This document shows positions 1 to 5,616 of a DNA stretch of 6,232 nt, piece after piece (the first letter of the stretch is position 1; each line of letters begins with the position of its first letter). Source of the DNA: a bacterium (lineage in GTDB: Bacteria; Patescibacteriota; Microgenomatia; UBA1400; PJMF01); assembly GCA_900299155.1 (NCBI GenBank), contig OMIS01000017.1:1-6232 (forward strand), in the 5' to 3' direction. The translations under genes and the position numbers were made by a program. Under the pieces are notes generated by a model. It was not told the DNA's origin, ran no database searches, and worked only from the letters and a program-made list of their open reading frames with translations.

Positions 1-44
1 AACCGCTTTGCACGATACCGTACCCGATTCAATCCATCTTGCAT
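1..44 (-). CDS. Possible 5' end of a divergent gene, cut by the left edge
   Basis: Reading leftwards, an ATG at 44-42 opens a frame that continues without a stop to the window edge, giving 14 codons (MQDGLNRVRYRAKR). A good Shine-Dalgarno sequence, GAGAGG (minus strand of 52-57), lies 7 bases before this ATG, better than most start sites in this window. An in-frame ATG at 59-57 is an alternative start but has poorer spacing. The peptide is too short to assign to a family; its only visible trait is that it is rich in arginine and lysine. If real, the gene is divergent from the sigma factor gene and shares a roughly 50-bp upstream region with it. It could also be a chance frame. Confidence 0.35.
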   Translation of the reverse strand, partial: MQDGLNRVRYRAKR

Positions 45-96
45 ATCGAAACCTCTCATTCCGATATGTTTCCCGTCCTATTCATTAAAGAAATAT

Positions 97-957
97 ATGG
101 CAATCAACAGAGAAACAGAAGGTCTAGGGGTTATAGGTGATGGTGCTGCTCCTAAGAGCAATTCACTTGCGAACAATACTCCAGAACCAACACCCCAAGT
201 TACACAGCATCTATTTGAGAATAGCAGTCAAGGTGAACAGCCAGTTGCTGTAATTGAGAGTCTCAAACCTCCTCCAATCAATTCAGCAGAACCACCTGAC
301 GAAGTCGTAAAACTAGATGGAGTTTTACTGCTAGCACCAGCTAGTAAGTCTGCTGAAGCAAGTAACTCACCACAACAAAATGAGGCATCTTCAGCTGAGT
401 CTGGGAAGCCAACGAAGGAAGCAACAGGAATTACAAATATTCCAATATATGATGAACGGGCTCTAGGAGAGCTCTATGACCGCTACTCTGCAAGGATTTA
501 TAGTTACATTTATCGTAGAACAGGAGATAAACAGTTAGCACATGATTTACATTCCAAAGTATTTTTAAAAATGTTAGAAGCCATTCGTTCGGATAAAGCC
601 TGGCATAGTTCATTTTCAGGATGGTTGTATCGGATTGCTCATAATGCTGTCATTGACTACTACCGTGAGAGAGACCGCACGCAACAAGTTTCGCTGGAAG
701 ACACTTTGACTACTACAGCTAGTGATCATAACCCAGTAGTCATGGCTGAAGCGAGACTGGATGCAGAACGACTAAGAGTAGCGATTTCTCGTCTCACTGA
801 AGAACAAGCTGAAGTTATTACACTGCGTTTTCTAGAGGGATACTCTATTTCTGAAGTAGCAGAGATGTTAGATAAGACTGAAGGATCAATAAAAGCATTA
901 CAGTATCGAGCAGTTACTACGCTTCGCCAGCTCTTACAACATGAAGGATTTAACTAG
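97..957 (+). CDS. ECF-like RNA polymerase sigma-70 family factor with long N-terminal extension
   Basis: A sigma factor that would bind core RNA polymerase and direct it to a promoter set. The 286-residue product has two parts. Residues 1 to about 115 are low-complexity, rich in Pro, Ser, Glu, Asn and Ala, probably disordered, with no recognisable domain. Residues about 120-192 match sigma region 2: a DLHSKVFLKML segment (151-160) in the place of the usual DLxQExF motif, then GWLYRIAHNAVIDYYRERDR (175-194), the region 2.3/2.4 helix that melts and reads the -10 element. Residues about 222-282 match region 4, with a helix-turn-helix (YSISEVAEML followed by EGSIKALQYRA) for the -35 element. Region 3 is absent, as in ECF factors. 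ATG 97 is chosen although only a weak AAAGAA precedes it; the frame is open back to base 1, so an upstream start is possible. No anti-sigma gene is visible. It converges on recR with 5 bp between stops. Confidence 0.88.
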   Translation: MAINRETEGLGVIGDGAAPKSNSLANNTPEPTPQVTQHLFENSSQGEQPVAVIESLKPPPINSAEPPDEVVKLDGVLLLAPASKSAEASNSPQQNEASSAESGKPTKEATGITNIPIYDERALGELYDRYSARIYSYIYRRTGDKQLAHDLHSKVFLKMLEAIRSDKAWHSSFSGWLYRIAHNAVIDYYRERDRTQQVSLEDTLTTTASDHNPVVMAEARLDAERLRVAISRLTEEQAEVITLRFLEGYSISEVAEMLDKTEGSIKALQYRAVTTLRQLLQHEGFN

Positions 958-962
958 GACAC

Positions 963-1571
963 TTACACCCTCCGTCTACCCTCTAACGCTCGCTTGAGTG
1001 TCACTCCATCTGCATACTCAATATCTGCTCCAATCGGCAATCCATGTCCAATCCGTGTGATCTGCAACTCAAGCAATGATGTACCACTCTGCTGTATATA
1101 TTCGCTGATATATAGAGCTGTTGCCTCCCCTTCCATCGTTGGGTTGGTGGCCAGGATTAGCTCAGAAACTCCTTCCAAGCGTTTGGTAATGTCGTGTAAA
1201 AACAACTGTTCTGGGCCAATGTTATTAAGCGGTGCAATTGCCCCATGCAAAACGTGATACAGCCCTTTGAAGGATCCTGAACGCTCCAGAGCCAACACAT
1301 CTAGTGGTTGCTCTACCACACAGAGCTGCGATTGATCTCTGCTGGAATCAGAACAAACCTCACAGGGATCTTGCTCACTGACGTTATGACAAATCCCACA
1401 TAAGACCGTGCCTTTCTTCAAAGCCACGAGTCTATCTGCAAATTCTTGCAGTCGATGCTCTGGATAATGCAGCAAATTGAAAACTAGCCGTTGTGCGGAT
1501 TTGGGTCCAATGCCGGGAAGTTTTTCAAATGTTTCTGTGAGTTCTCTGATTGCGCGCGGGAGTTTGACCAT
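963..1571 (-). CDS. recR: Recombination mediator protein RecR
   Basis: RecR acts with RecO, and RecF where present, to load RecA onto SSB-coated single-stranded DNA at gaps during recombinational repair; it forms a ring-like tetramer clamp. At 202 residues it has the usual family length. The order of elements is canonical: a helix-hairpin-helix (LPGIGPKSAQRL, 18-29); a four-cysteine zinc site (C58, C61, C70, C73); then a Toprim domain starting at CVVEQPLDVLALE (84-96) and including the acidic ATNPTMEGEATALYI segment (141-155); then a C-terminal arm ending GVTLKRALEGRRRV. The ATG at 1571 fits the family N-terminus (MVKLPRAIRELTETFEKLPGIG). On the minus strand a TAGG lies about 8 bases before it and an AGGTG almost touches it. 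It lies 45 bp after the HD-domain gene and may share its transcript. The usual neighbours dnaX and ybaB are absent. The stop is TAA. Confidence 0.97.
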   Translation of the reverse strand: MVKLPRAIRELTETFEKLPGIGPKSAQRLVFNLLHYPEHRLQEFADRLVALKKGTVLCGICHNVSEQDPCEVCSDSSRDQSQLCVVEQPLDVLALERSGSFKGLYHVLHGAIAPLNNIGPEQLFLHDITKRLEGVSELILATNPTMEGEATALYISEYIQQSGTSLLELQITRIGHGLPIGADIEYADGVTLKRALEGRRRV

Positions 1572-1616
1572 TCACCTAGCCTACTCAAGTTTCACGAACA
1601 AGACAAGAGGAAAATA

Positions 1617-2804
1617 CTATGCTTGTAGACTTTGCTGTGGACTCTCTGGGAAGTTCCATTTTTGTGCAAAGCTTGCAGGGACCGTTTGCTCTGCAATTAA
1701 TTTTTTGAGTAGTTCTCCCCATTCAGCTTGGACTTCCAACATAGTTTCGTCAACGCTTATGCCTAAATTGAGCAACCACAACGGGATCTCATGAATAAGT
1801 GCAAGGTCAGCCAAATAATGCTCTAATCTTCTAGAGTTATGTTGCAGAGCTTGTGCAACCAATGCATAGATTTGTTCAATTTCAGTAGGTAAGGCATCTT
1901 CAGGTAACTGAGTATAGTTACTGAGTGATTTTAAAATCCAGTACACGCCCGACTCTGCCTTGCGTAGCTCTGGTTCTCCACCAGCAAACGGATTCTCCTC
2001 ATCTGTGGCTTTGGTCAGTGCATCAGCAATAAATAATATAAAAGCTTCAAGCTGTGCAAGTGTTAAATAATTGATTTGTTCATCTAGAATTCTTGGGTGT
2101 CTGGTACCCACGCTTTCTGTGGCAAGTTCAGCTGGTAAACCCGCATATTTTAAAACTCTAGGTAAGAGTAAATCATGTATGACTGGATCATGGGTTACAA
2201 ACCTCAGAGCATCATGGATGATATTTATACAGAACAACTTCCATGGATCTAGTGCAATTCCATAATCTTTTAAAACTTCATTAAGTTTTACTCCTAGTTT
2301 ATACGCCACTTCAGCGGCTGCATAACTATGAGGCAAGATGCGTCTATAAACATTTTCCTCCTGTATTTTCTGCCCAAACTTTCTGGTATCTGAAGAAATG
2401 TAATCATGCGCATTACCATTAGAATCTTTTGCTTGTGGAATAATTGCAAATACCCATTGAATCAGTTGTTTGGCTGTTTCAGGAGAATATGTAGGATCTG
2501 TATCTCTTAATGAAGATGTATCAGTGAAATCTCTTAGTACTTTTGCTGCCCACTCACTTCTGGCAAGAATTCTTCTGCAGCCAGGTTCATCTTGCTGCCA
2601 TTTACTGCCAAAGAGTTCTTGAACCTCAGCATTATCACCATTAAAAATTTCATCTCCTTCTTGAAGAACCCTGTCATCAGTTTTAGTTTCAGGTTTTGCA
2701 GTGTCATTGACTAAATGGGAAGCAATAAAATAAAGGTCTGGACTTAACCAGTTTTGTAAAAGCTCTGGTGTCGGACGTGATGTTTCTAGTGTTTTTTGAG
2801 TCAT
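1617..2804 (-). CDS. Divergent HD-domain protein, putative metal-dependent phosphohydrolase
   Basis: An unfamiliar protein of 395 residues from the chosen start (402 from the ATG at 2825). Its centre carries the pattern of the HD superfamily, whose members use bound metal to hydrolyse phosphate esters, often of nucleotides. Numbered from the upstream ATG, there is a histidine in RILPHSYAAAEVAYKL (H166), the HD pair in INIIHDALRFVTHD (H204-D205), and a later aspartate in FILFIADALTKATD (D268), with H243 (GTRHP) between. Spacing and helical context fit an H...HD...D site. Residues 40-110 look like a polar linker, and about 290-402 form an extra helical C-terminal part I cannot place. Start choice: a perfect promoter has its -10 box on top of the 2825 ATG, so transcripts from it should carry only the ATG at 2804 (MTQKTLETS), with a leader of roughly 13 nt. 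The nucleotide-enzyme neighbours hint at a nucleotide substrate, but this is inference. recR follows 45 bp downstream. Confidence 0.68.
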   Translation of the reverse strand: MTQKTLETSRPTPELLQNWLSPDLYFIASHLVNDTAKPETKTDDRVLQEGDEIFNGDNAEVQELFGSKWQQDEPGCRRILARSEWAAKVLRDFTDTSSLRDTDPTYSPETAKQLIQWVFAIIPQAKDSNGNAHDYISSDTRKFGQKIQEENVYRRILPHSYAAAEVAYKLGVKLNEVLKDYGIALDPWKLFCINIIHDALRFVTHDPVIHDLLLPRVLKYAGLPAELATESVGTRHPRILDEQINYLTLAQLEAFILFIADALTKATDEENPFAGGEPELRKAESGVYWILKSLSNYTQLPEDALPTEIEQIYALVAQALQHNSRRLEHYLADLALIHEIPLWLLNLGISVDETMLEVQAEWGELLKKLIAEQTVPASFAQKWNFPESPQQSLQA

Positions 2805-2823
2805 AGTAATAACCCAAAAAGCC

Positions 2824-2852
2824 ATTATATGCCACCATCACTGAAATGTCAA
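2824..2852 (-). promoter_or_regulatory. Perfect sigma-70 consensus promoter for the HD-domain gene
   Basis: On the minus strand, TTGACA (complement of 2847-2852) is followed by exactly 17 bases and then TATAAT (complement of 2824-2829). Both hexamers match the housekeeping consensus 6 of 6 at the optimal spacing. Transcription should begin near base 2817, between the two candidate ATGs of the HD gene at 2825 and 2804. This supports the downstream ATG and a very short leader, and suggests strong constitutive expression of the HD gene and perhaps recR. Confidence 0.8.
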
Positions 2853-2864
2853 TAACTATAGGTT

Positions 2865-2889
2865 AAAAAAATACACATTTAGTGCATCT
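2865..2889 (-). terminator. Weak intrinsic terminator downstream of tmk
   Basis: On the minus strand, ATGCAC (complement of 2882-2887) can pair with GTGTAT (complement of 2871-2876) around a five-base loop, with one G-T wobble and some further A-T or G-T extension. A run of seven T (complement of 2865-2871, the first of which is shared with the stem) follows at once. The hairpin starts about 58 bases after the tmk stop and sits just before the HD gene promoter, a sensible place for a transcript end. The stem is short and AT-rich, so termination may be partial. Confidence 0.4.
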
Positions 2890-2946
2890 ATTTGCCTGTT
2901 TATGAACCATGAAATGTACGGTATACTATCAACTTCCCTCGAAATC

Positions 2947-3576
2947 CTACAATTTCTCTGAAATCAGCTTCCACAGCTCTTCTGTAACTTTTTCAAGTGG
3001 CTGTGCAGCATCAATTATCTTCCAGCGCCCACTCGTATCCTCGTGCGCTAAATCCAGGTATGCTTGACGGACTTTTTTGTGGAAGTTGAGTTCTTCCATC
3101 TCAAATCGGTTGTTACCGCCAGCATCTGCCTGTCGCTGCAACCCCACCTGTGGATCTAAATCAAGCAAAATGGTCAGATCAGGATAAGTGTCTTTGGTAG
3201 AAATAGTATTCAATTGATCAATCAGCTCTCTGCCGAATCCACGCACAATCCCTTGATACACCACACTACTATCTCTGGAGCGATCCATCACTACAATTTT
3301 GCCAGCCTCTAAAGAAGGCAAAACGATTTCATTGTATATCTGGGCGCGTGCTGCTTGAAACAACAACACCTCTGTCGTGTATGAAATACCTGAATTTTTG
3401 GCAGAAAGTACAACTTCTCTGATCTGCTCACTAATCACCGTACCACCTGGTTCGCGCAGTAAAACGACATCTTTTCCAGCTTGAGTCAATCTGTCCCTCA
3501 AGCGCGCCACTTGGGTTGTTTTTCCCCCTCCTTCTCCACCTTCAAATGTAATAAGAAAACCCTTTTTTTTACTCAT
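2947..3576 (-). CDS. tmk: Thymidylate kinase (dTMP kinase)
   Basis: Tmk transfers phosphate from ATP to dTMP to give dTDP, the step common to de novo and salvage routes to dTTP, in the cytoplasm. The 209-residue length is normal. The P-loop is GGEGGGKT at 13-20, within the family's FEGGEGGGKTTQ context. The dTMP-binding REPGGT follows at 41-46. The DR motif is in DRSRDSSVVYQG (98-109; usually DRY or DRF with xxSxxAYQG). A LID-like segment ending NNRFEMEE and the C-terminal KIIDAAQPLEKVTEELW also fit. The ATG at 3576 is supported by a GGAG (complement of 3581-3584) 4 bases upstream and by the family N-terminus. A near-consensus promoter precedes it, so it can be transcribed apart from the MazG-like gene upstream. 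The gene is not beside holB, its common partner elsewhere. The stop is TAG. Confidence 0.96.
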   Translation of the reverse strand: MSKKKGFLITFEGGEGGGKTTQVARLRDRLTQAGKDVVLLREPGGTVISEQIREVVLSAKNSGISYTTEVLLFQAARAQIYNEIVLPSLEAGKIVVMDRSRDSSVVYQGIVRGFGRELIDQLNTISTKDTYPDLTILLDLDPQVGLQRQADAGGNNRFEMEELNFHKKVRQAYLDLAHEDTSGRWKIIDAAQPLEKVTEELWKLISEKL

Positions 3577-3599
3577 ACATCTCCATTTGTACTCTGTAC

Positions 3600-3627
3600 T
3601 TTATATCCCGCTACATTCTTATGTCTA
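3600..3627 (-). promoter_or_regulatory. Probable sigma-70 promoter for tmk
   Basis: On the minus strand, TAGACA (complement of 3622-3627; 5 of 6 consensus) and TATAAA (complement of 3600-3605; 5 of 6) are separated by 16 bases. The expected transcription start near 3593 leaves a leader of about 17 nt that just includes the GGAG ribosome site before the tmk ATG at 3576. It lies wholly inside the 87-bp gap between tmk and the MazG-like gene. Confidence 0.55.
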
Positions 3628-3663
3628 GTATTTATGAGCTGGCATATTCGTCTAAATTTTTGC

Positions 3664-4446
3664 CTAACTTGCTTGAGTGGCTACCAGTATACCAGAGGAT
3701 AATGTCCTAGTTGTATACCATGTGCCCTCTTCAAGGAAGAAGTCATGTGGTTTAGGTTGAGTGGCGAGCCGCTGCTGCAAAAGTGCACGCGCTGTATCAG
3801 AGTTTTGCCAATCGCCAATCAAGTCTCTATGAGGCTGCCAATCAGCTGGGGTTAACGTTCGTTGGACGTGTTTTCTGATCATTCTAAACATTGCTTCCAA
3901 ATGCCCATAGAGCTGCAGGATTTCTCCCTCATCGGTCAGCGTTCTACCTGTCTGGGGATCACGTGGCTGGAAAAACTCTGACGGACGGTTTGAGAGTACT
4001 TTTTGCACTGTAGGCTCCATGTATCCAAAAAGTTGTGCCGGTGAAATAGGCACATGATGTGCAAAAGAATGCAGTAAACGAAATGCTTCAACAAGCGCTT
4101 TTGGATTATCTTGAGCATCAAAAATCACTTCGATGAGTTGGTCATAAAAACTAGATGCCTTAGCTTCTCCATTGGAGGAATAAATTCGTGGATCACTCAG
4201 GGTGGAATCCAGTACACCGAGTGCTACAGCAATAGACACCAAAAACACGATCACATCACTGTATTCCATTGCCCATTCTTTTATTTTTTCTGGGGTAACA
4301 CTCAGTGCTTCTTCAAGTTCAACTACTTCACCTACAGCAAGGAGAAAAAGATTCGCGAAATTAACTTGATCTACTCTAGAAAGCAGTGGCAGTTGTTCGC
4401 GCATTCCTAGTACTGGTTGAGCAATAGTTTCAAAGATTTTTGGCAC
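3664..4446 (-). CDS. MazG-like all-alpha NTP pyrophosphohydrolase family protein
   Basis: Probably cleaves (d)NTPs to NMP plus pyrophosphate, cleaning the nucleotide pool. Numbered from the GTG at 4446 (260 residues), LFLLAVGEVVELEEAL and EWAMEYSDVIVFLVSIAVALGV give the family's ExxE...ExxD Mg2+ site: E40, E43, E61 and D64, with 17 residues between the pairs. Further on, HHVPISPAQLFGYMEPTVQKVLSNRPSEFF then RDPQTGR (about 130-168) resembles the segment after the metal site in dimeric dUTPase/MazG relatives. Residues about 170-260 are unassigned. The longest frame starts at a TTG (4524) with no ribosome site and would add 26 Cys/Thr-rich residues that look non-coding, so GTG 4446 is preferred; ATG 4404 is also possible but would have an AGGA touching it. 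The gene lies between dut and tmk, fitting a pool-sanitising role. Substrate preference is unknown. Confidence 0.72.
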   Translation of the reverse strand: MPKIFETIAQPVLGMREQLPLLSRVDQVNFANLFLLAVGEVVELEEALSVTPEKIKEWAMEYSDVIVFLVSIAVALGVLDSTLSDPRIYSSNGEAKASSFYDQLIEVIFDAQDNPKALVEAFRLLHSFAHHVPISPAQLFGYMEPTVQKVLSNRPSEFFQPRDPQTGRTLTDEGEILQLYGHLEAMFRMIRKHVQRTLTPADWQPHRDLIGDWQNSDTARALLQQRLATQPKPHDFFLEEGTWYTTRTLSSGILVATQAS

Positions 4447-4456
4447 GTTTTTTATC

Positions 4457-4478
4457 CAACCACAATATGTAGTGGTTG
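4457..4478. repeat. Perfect 7-bp inverted repeat upstream of the MazG-like gene
   Basis: CAACCAC (4457-4463) and GTGGTTG (4472-4478) are exact inverted copies around an 8-base loop. The repeat lies about 10 bases before the preferred GTG start of the MazG-like gene. No T-run follows on either strand, so it is not an ordinary terminator. It could be an RNA hairpin limiting ribosome access, or a protein-binding site. The function is inferred from position only. Confidence 0.5.
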
Positions 4479-4510
4479 TGCAAGTATTGAAAATACAAGA
4501 ATTTGTGCAA
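4476..4510. repeat. Two copies of the octamer TTGTGCAA
   Basis: TTGTGCAA occurs at 4476-4483 and again at 4503-4510, 27 bases apart from start to start. The first copy overlaps the right arm of the inverted repeat at 4457-4478. Paired, near-palindromic octamers in the gap between dut and the MazG-like gene could be operator half-sites, but two copies of eight bases may also be chance. Confidence 0.3.
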
Positions 4511-4541
4511 AGTGAATGGCGCAAGGAGTATTTTACCGATA

Positions 4542-5012
4542 CTAAACTGAGCCCGTGCTGCCAAAACCACCTCGGTCAGCGGCGCTAAACTGATCCACCA
4601 CCTGCCACTGGATGGGCTGGCGACTCAAAACAATCAGCTGCACAATCCGCTCTCCTCGCTCTACTTGGACGTCATTGTCAGAAAAATTATACAGTGCAGC
4701 CTTGTATTCATCTCCATCGCCTCGATAATCATAATCACCAACACCAATACTATTTGCCATCATCAGCCCTTTTTTATGCAAACTACTACGCGCAGCGATC
4801 AGCGCAAAATGGTCTGGAGGAAGCTGCATCGCAATATTCAGTGGTACGTAGGCCACACCTCTAGCTGGAATGAGGGTTGTTTCTCGGGCGTAAAGATCCA
4901 TGGCTGCTGCACCAGAAGTTTTATACTCCGGAAGTGGCAACGTTGTATCAAACAGCTTGATAGTGACAGAAAGAATATTTTTTGACATATTTTTGCACGG
5001 TTCATCAAACAT
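4542..5012 (-). CDS. dut: Trimeric deoxyuridine triphosphatase (dUTPase)
   Basis: Hydrolyses dUTP to dUMP and pyrophosphate, keeping uracil out of DNA and supplying the precursor for dTMP. The 156-residue product has all five motifs of the trimeric family: motif 1 SGAAAMDLYA (33-42); motif 2 ARSSLHKKGL (74-83); motif 3 GVGDYDYRG (90-98) with catalytic-type D93 and Y96; motif 4 RGERIVQLIV (119-128); and the glycine-rich motif 5 DRGGFGSTG (146-154). After motif 3 there are about three extra residues (GDGDEYKAALYNF) compared with the common GEIKVVLFN pattern. The ATG at 5012 is chosen because its A is the last base of the DHFR stop (TAATG), a classic coupled arrangement; the longer frame starts at a GTG (5021), and a further ATG at 4988 lacks a ribosome site. 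The stop is TAG. Confidence 0.94.
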   Translation of the reverse strand: MFDEPCKNMSKNILSVTIKLFDTTLPLPEYKTSGAAAMDLYARETTLIPARGVAYVPLNIAMQLPPDHFALIAARSSLHKKGLMMANSIGVGDYDYRGDGDEYKAALYNFSDNDVQVERGERIVQLIVLSRQPIQWQVVDQFSAADRGGFGSTGSV

Positions 5013-5563
5013 TATAGGCACTTATATTCCAGCAGCAGTGTTTGTTCTGAGAGTTTTGTAATGCCTTGCAAACTCAGTTTTCGATCTGGGGGAATTGGTT
5101 GCGCAAAGAGCTTGATTCCCTCACCAAATACCACTGATTCCATAGTTAGGTACAGCGTATTAACTAAGCCTGCTTGCATGAACTGTGAGTAAATGCTGGA
5201 GCCACCACAGACCGCCACTTCAGTAATTTTTTTGGTAGTTCCATCATCGTTCATCAGTTCAGTTGTTTCTAGTTGTGTAAGAAGTTCTGCAGGTGAAAGT
5301 GAAGTATATTCCACCATATGATCTGGTATATCTGCATATTTATCTGGCTTAGGCTGAGAAGACAAAACGTAGATTTTTCTCCTTGGCAGTGCTCTGCCAA
5401 TTGTTTCAAACGTCGTCCGCCCCACAATCATCACGCCCGCTTCTTTGGTGCGATCTCTAAAAAATTTTTTGTCTTCCGCACTCGTCCATTCTGTAGAAGT
5501 CTGGTGGCTCCCCCGATCAATGAATCCATCTATAGTAACTGCGGCAATTAAAAATACATGCAT
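5012..5563 (-). CDS. Dihydrofolate reductase / RibD C-terminal family reductase
   Basis: Probably an NADPH-dependent reductase. With dut and tmk nearby, dihydrofolate reduction for dTMP synthesis is the simplest role, but the same fold serves the riboflavin-pathway reductase RibD-C. Numbered from ATG 5563 (183 residues): the N-terminal strand is MHVFLIAAVTIDGFIDRG; WTSAEDKKFF (26-35) aligns with the DHFR WNLPADLAWF helix, so D31 falls where the substrate-binding Asp lies; MIVGRTTFETIGRALPRRKIYVLSS (45-69) matches the IMGRxTWESIGRPLPGR region; VCGGSSIYSQF (118-128) is the glycine-rich cofactor motif. The region between (about 70-115) is longer than in E. coli DHFR. The longer frame begins with a TTG at 5578; ATG 5563 is preferred because GGAA (complement of 5569-5572) lies 5 bases before it and because it fits the family N-terminus. 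Its TAA overlaps the dut ATG by one base. Confidence 0.85.
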   Translation of the reverse strand: MHVFLIAAVTIDGFIDRGSHQTSTEWTSAEDKKFFRDRTKEAGVMIVGRTTFETIGRALPRRKIYVLSSQPKPDKYADIPDHMVEYTSLSPAELLTQLETTELMNDDGTTKKITEVAVCGGSSIYSQFMQAGLVNTLYLTMESVVFGEGIKLFAQPIPPDRKLSLQGITKLSEQTLLLEYKCL

Positions 5564-5616
5564 GTGTGTTCCGATCAATTTTGTATACTGATACTAGTTT
5601 TGATTTGAGCGCGCCA

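Noticed and set aside
994..1794. Plus-strand open frames at 994-1257 and 1477-1794
   Set aside because: They lie opposite recR and the HD gene, whose minus-strand products have clear domains; the plus-strand products resemble no protein family.
4457..4478. Inverted repeat read as an intrinsic terminator for dut
   Set aside because: No T-run follows the stem on the minus strand (the next bases are GATAAAAAAC), so it lacks the terminator signature.
4447..4524. N-terminal extension of the MazG-like protein from a TTG at 4524
   Set aside because: It has no ribosome site, would add a Cys/Thr-rich 26-residue stretch unlike the rest of the protein, and runs through the inverted repeat and octamers. 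A GTG at 4446 gives a better start.
5564..5578. DHFR start at a TTG (5578)
   Set aside because: The ATG at 5563 has a GGAA 5 bases upstream, and MHVFLIAAVTIDG matches the family N-terminus.
5579..5616. Promoter for DHFR with TATACA as -10
   Set aside because: Only 4 of 6 matches, with no recognisable -35 at the right distance.
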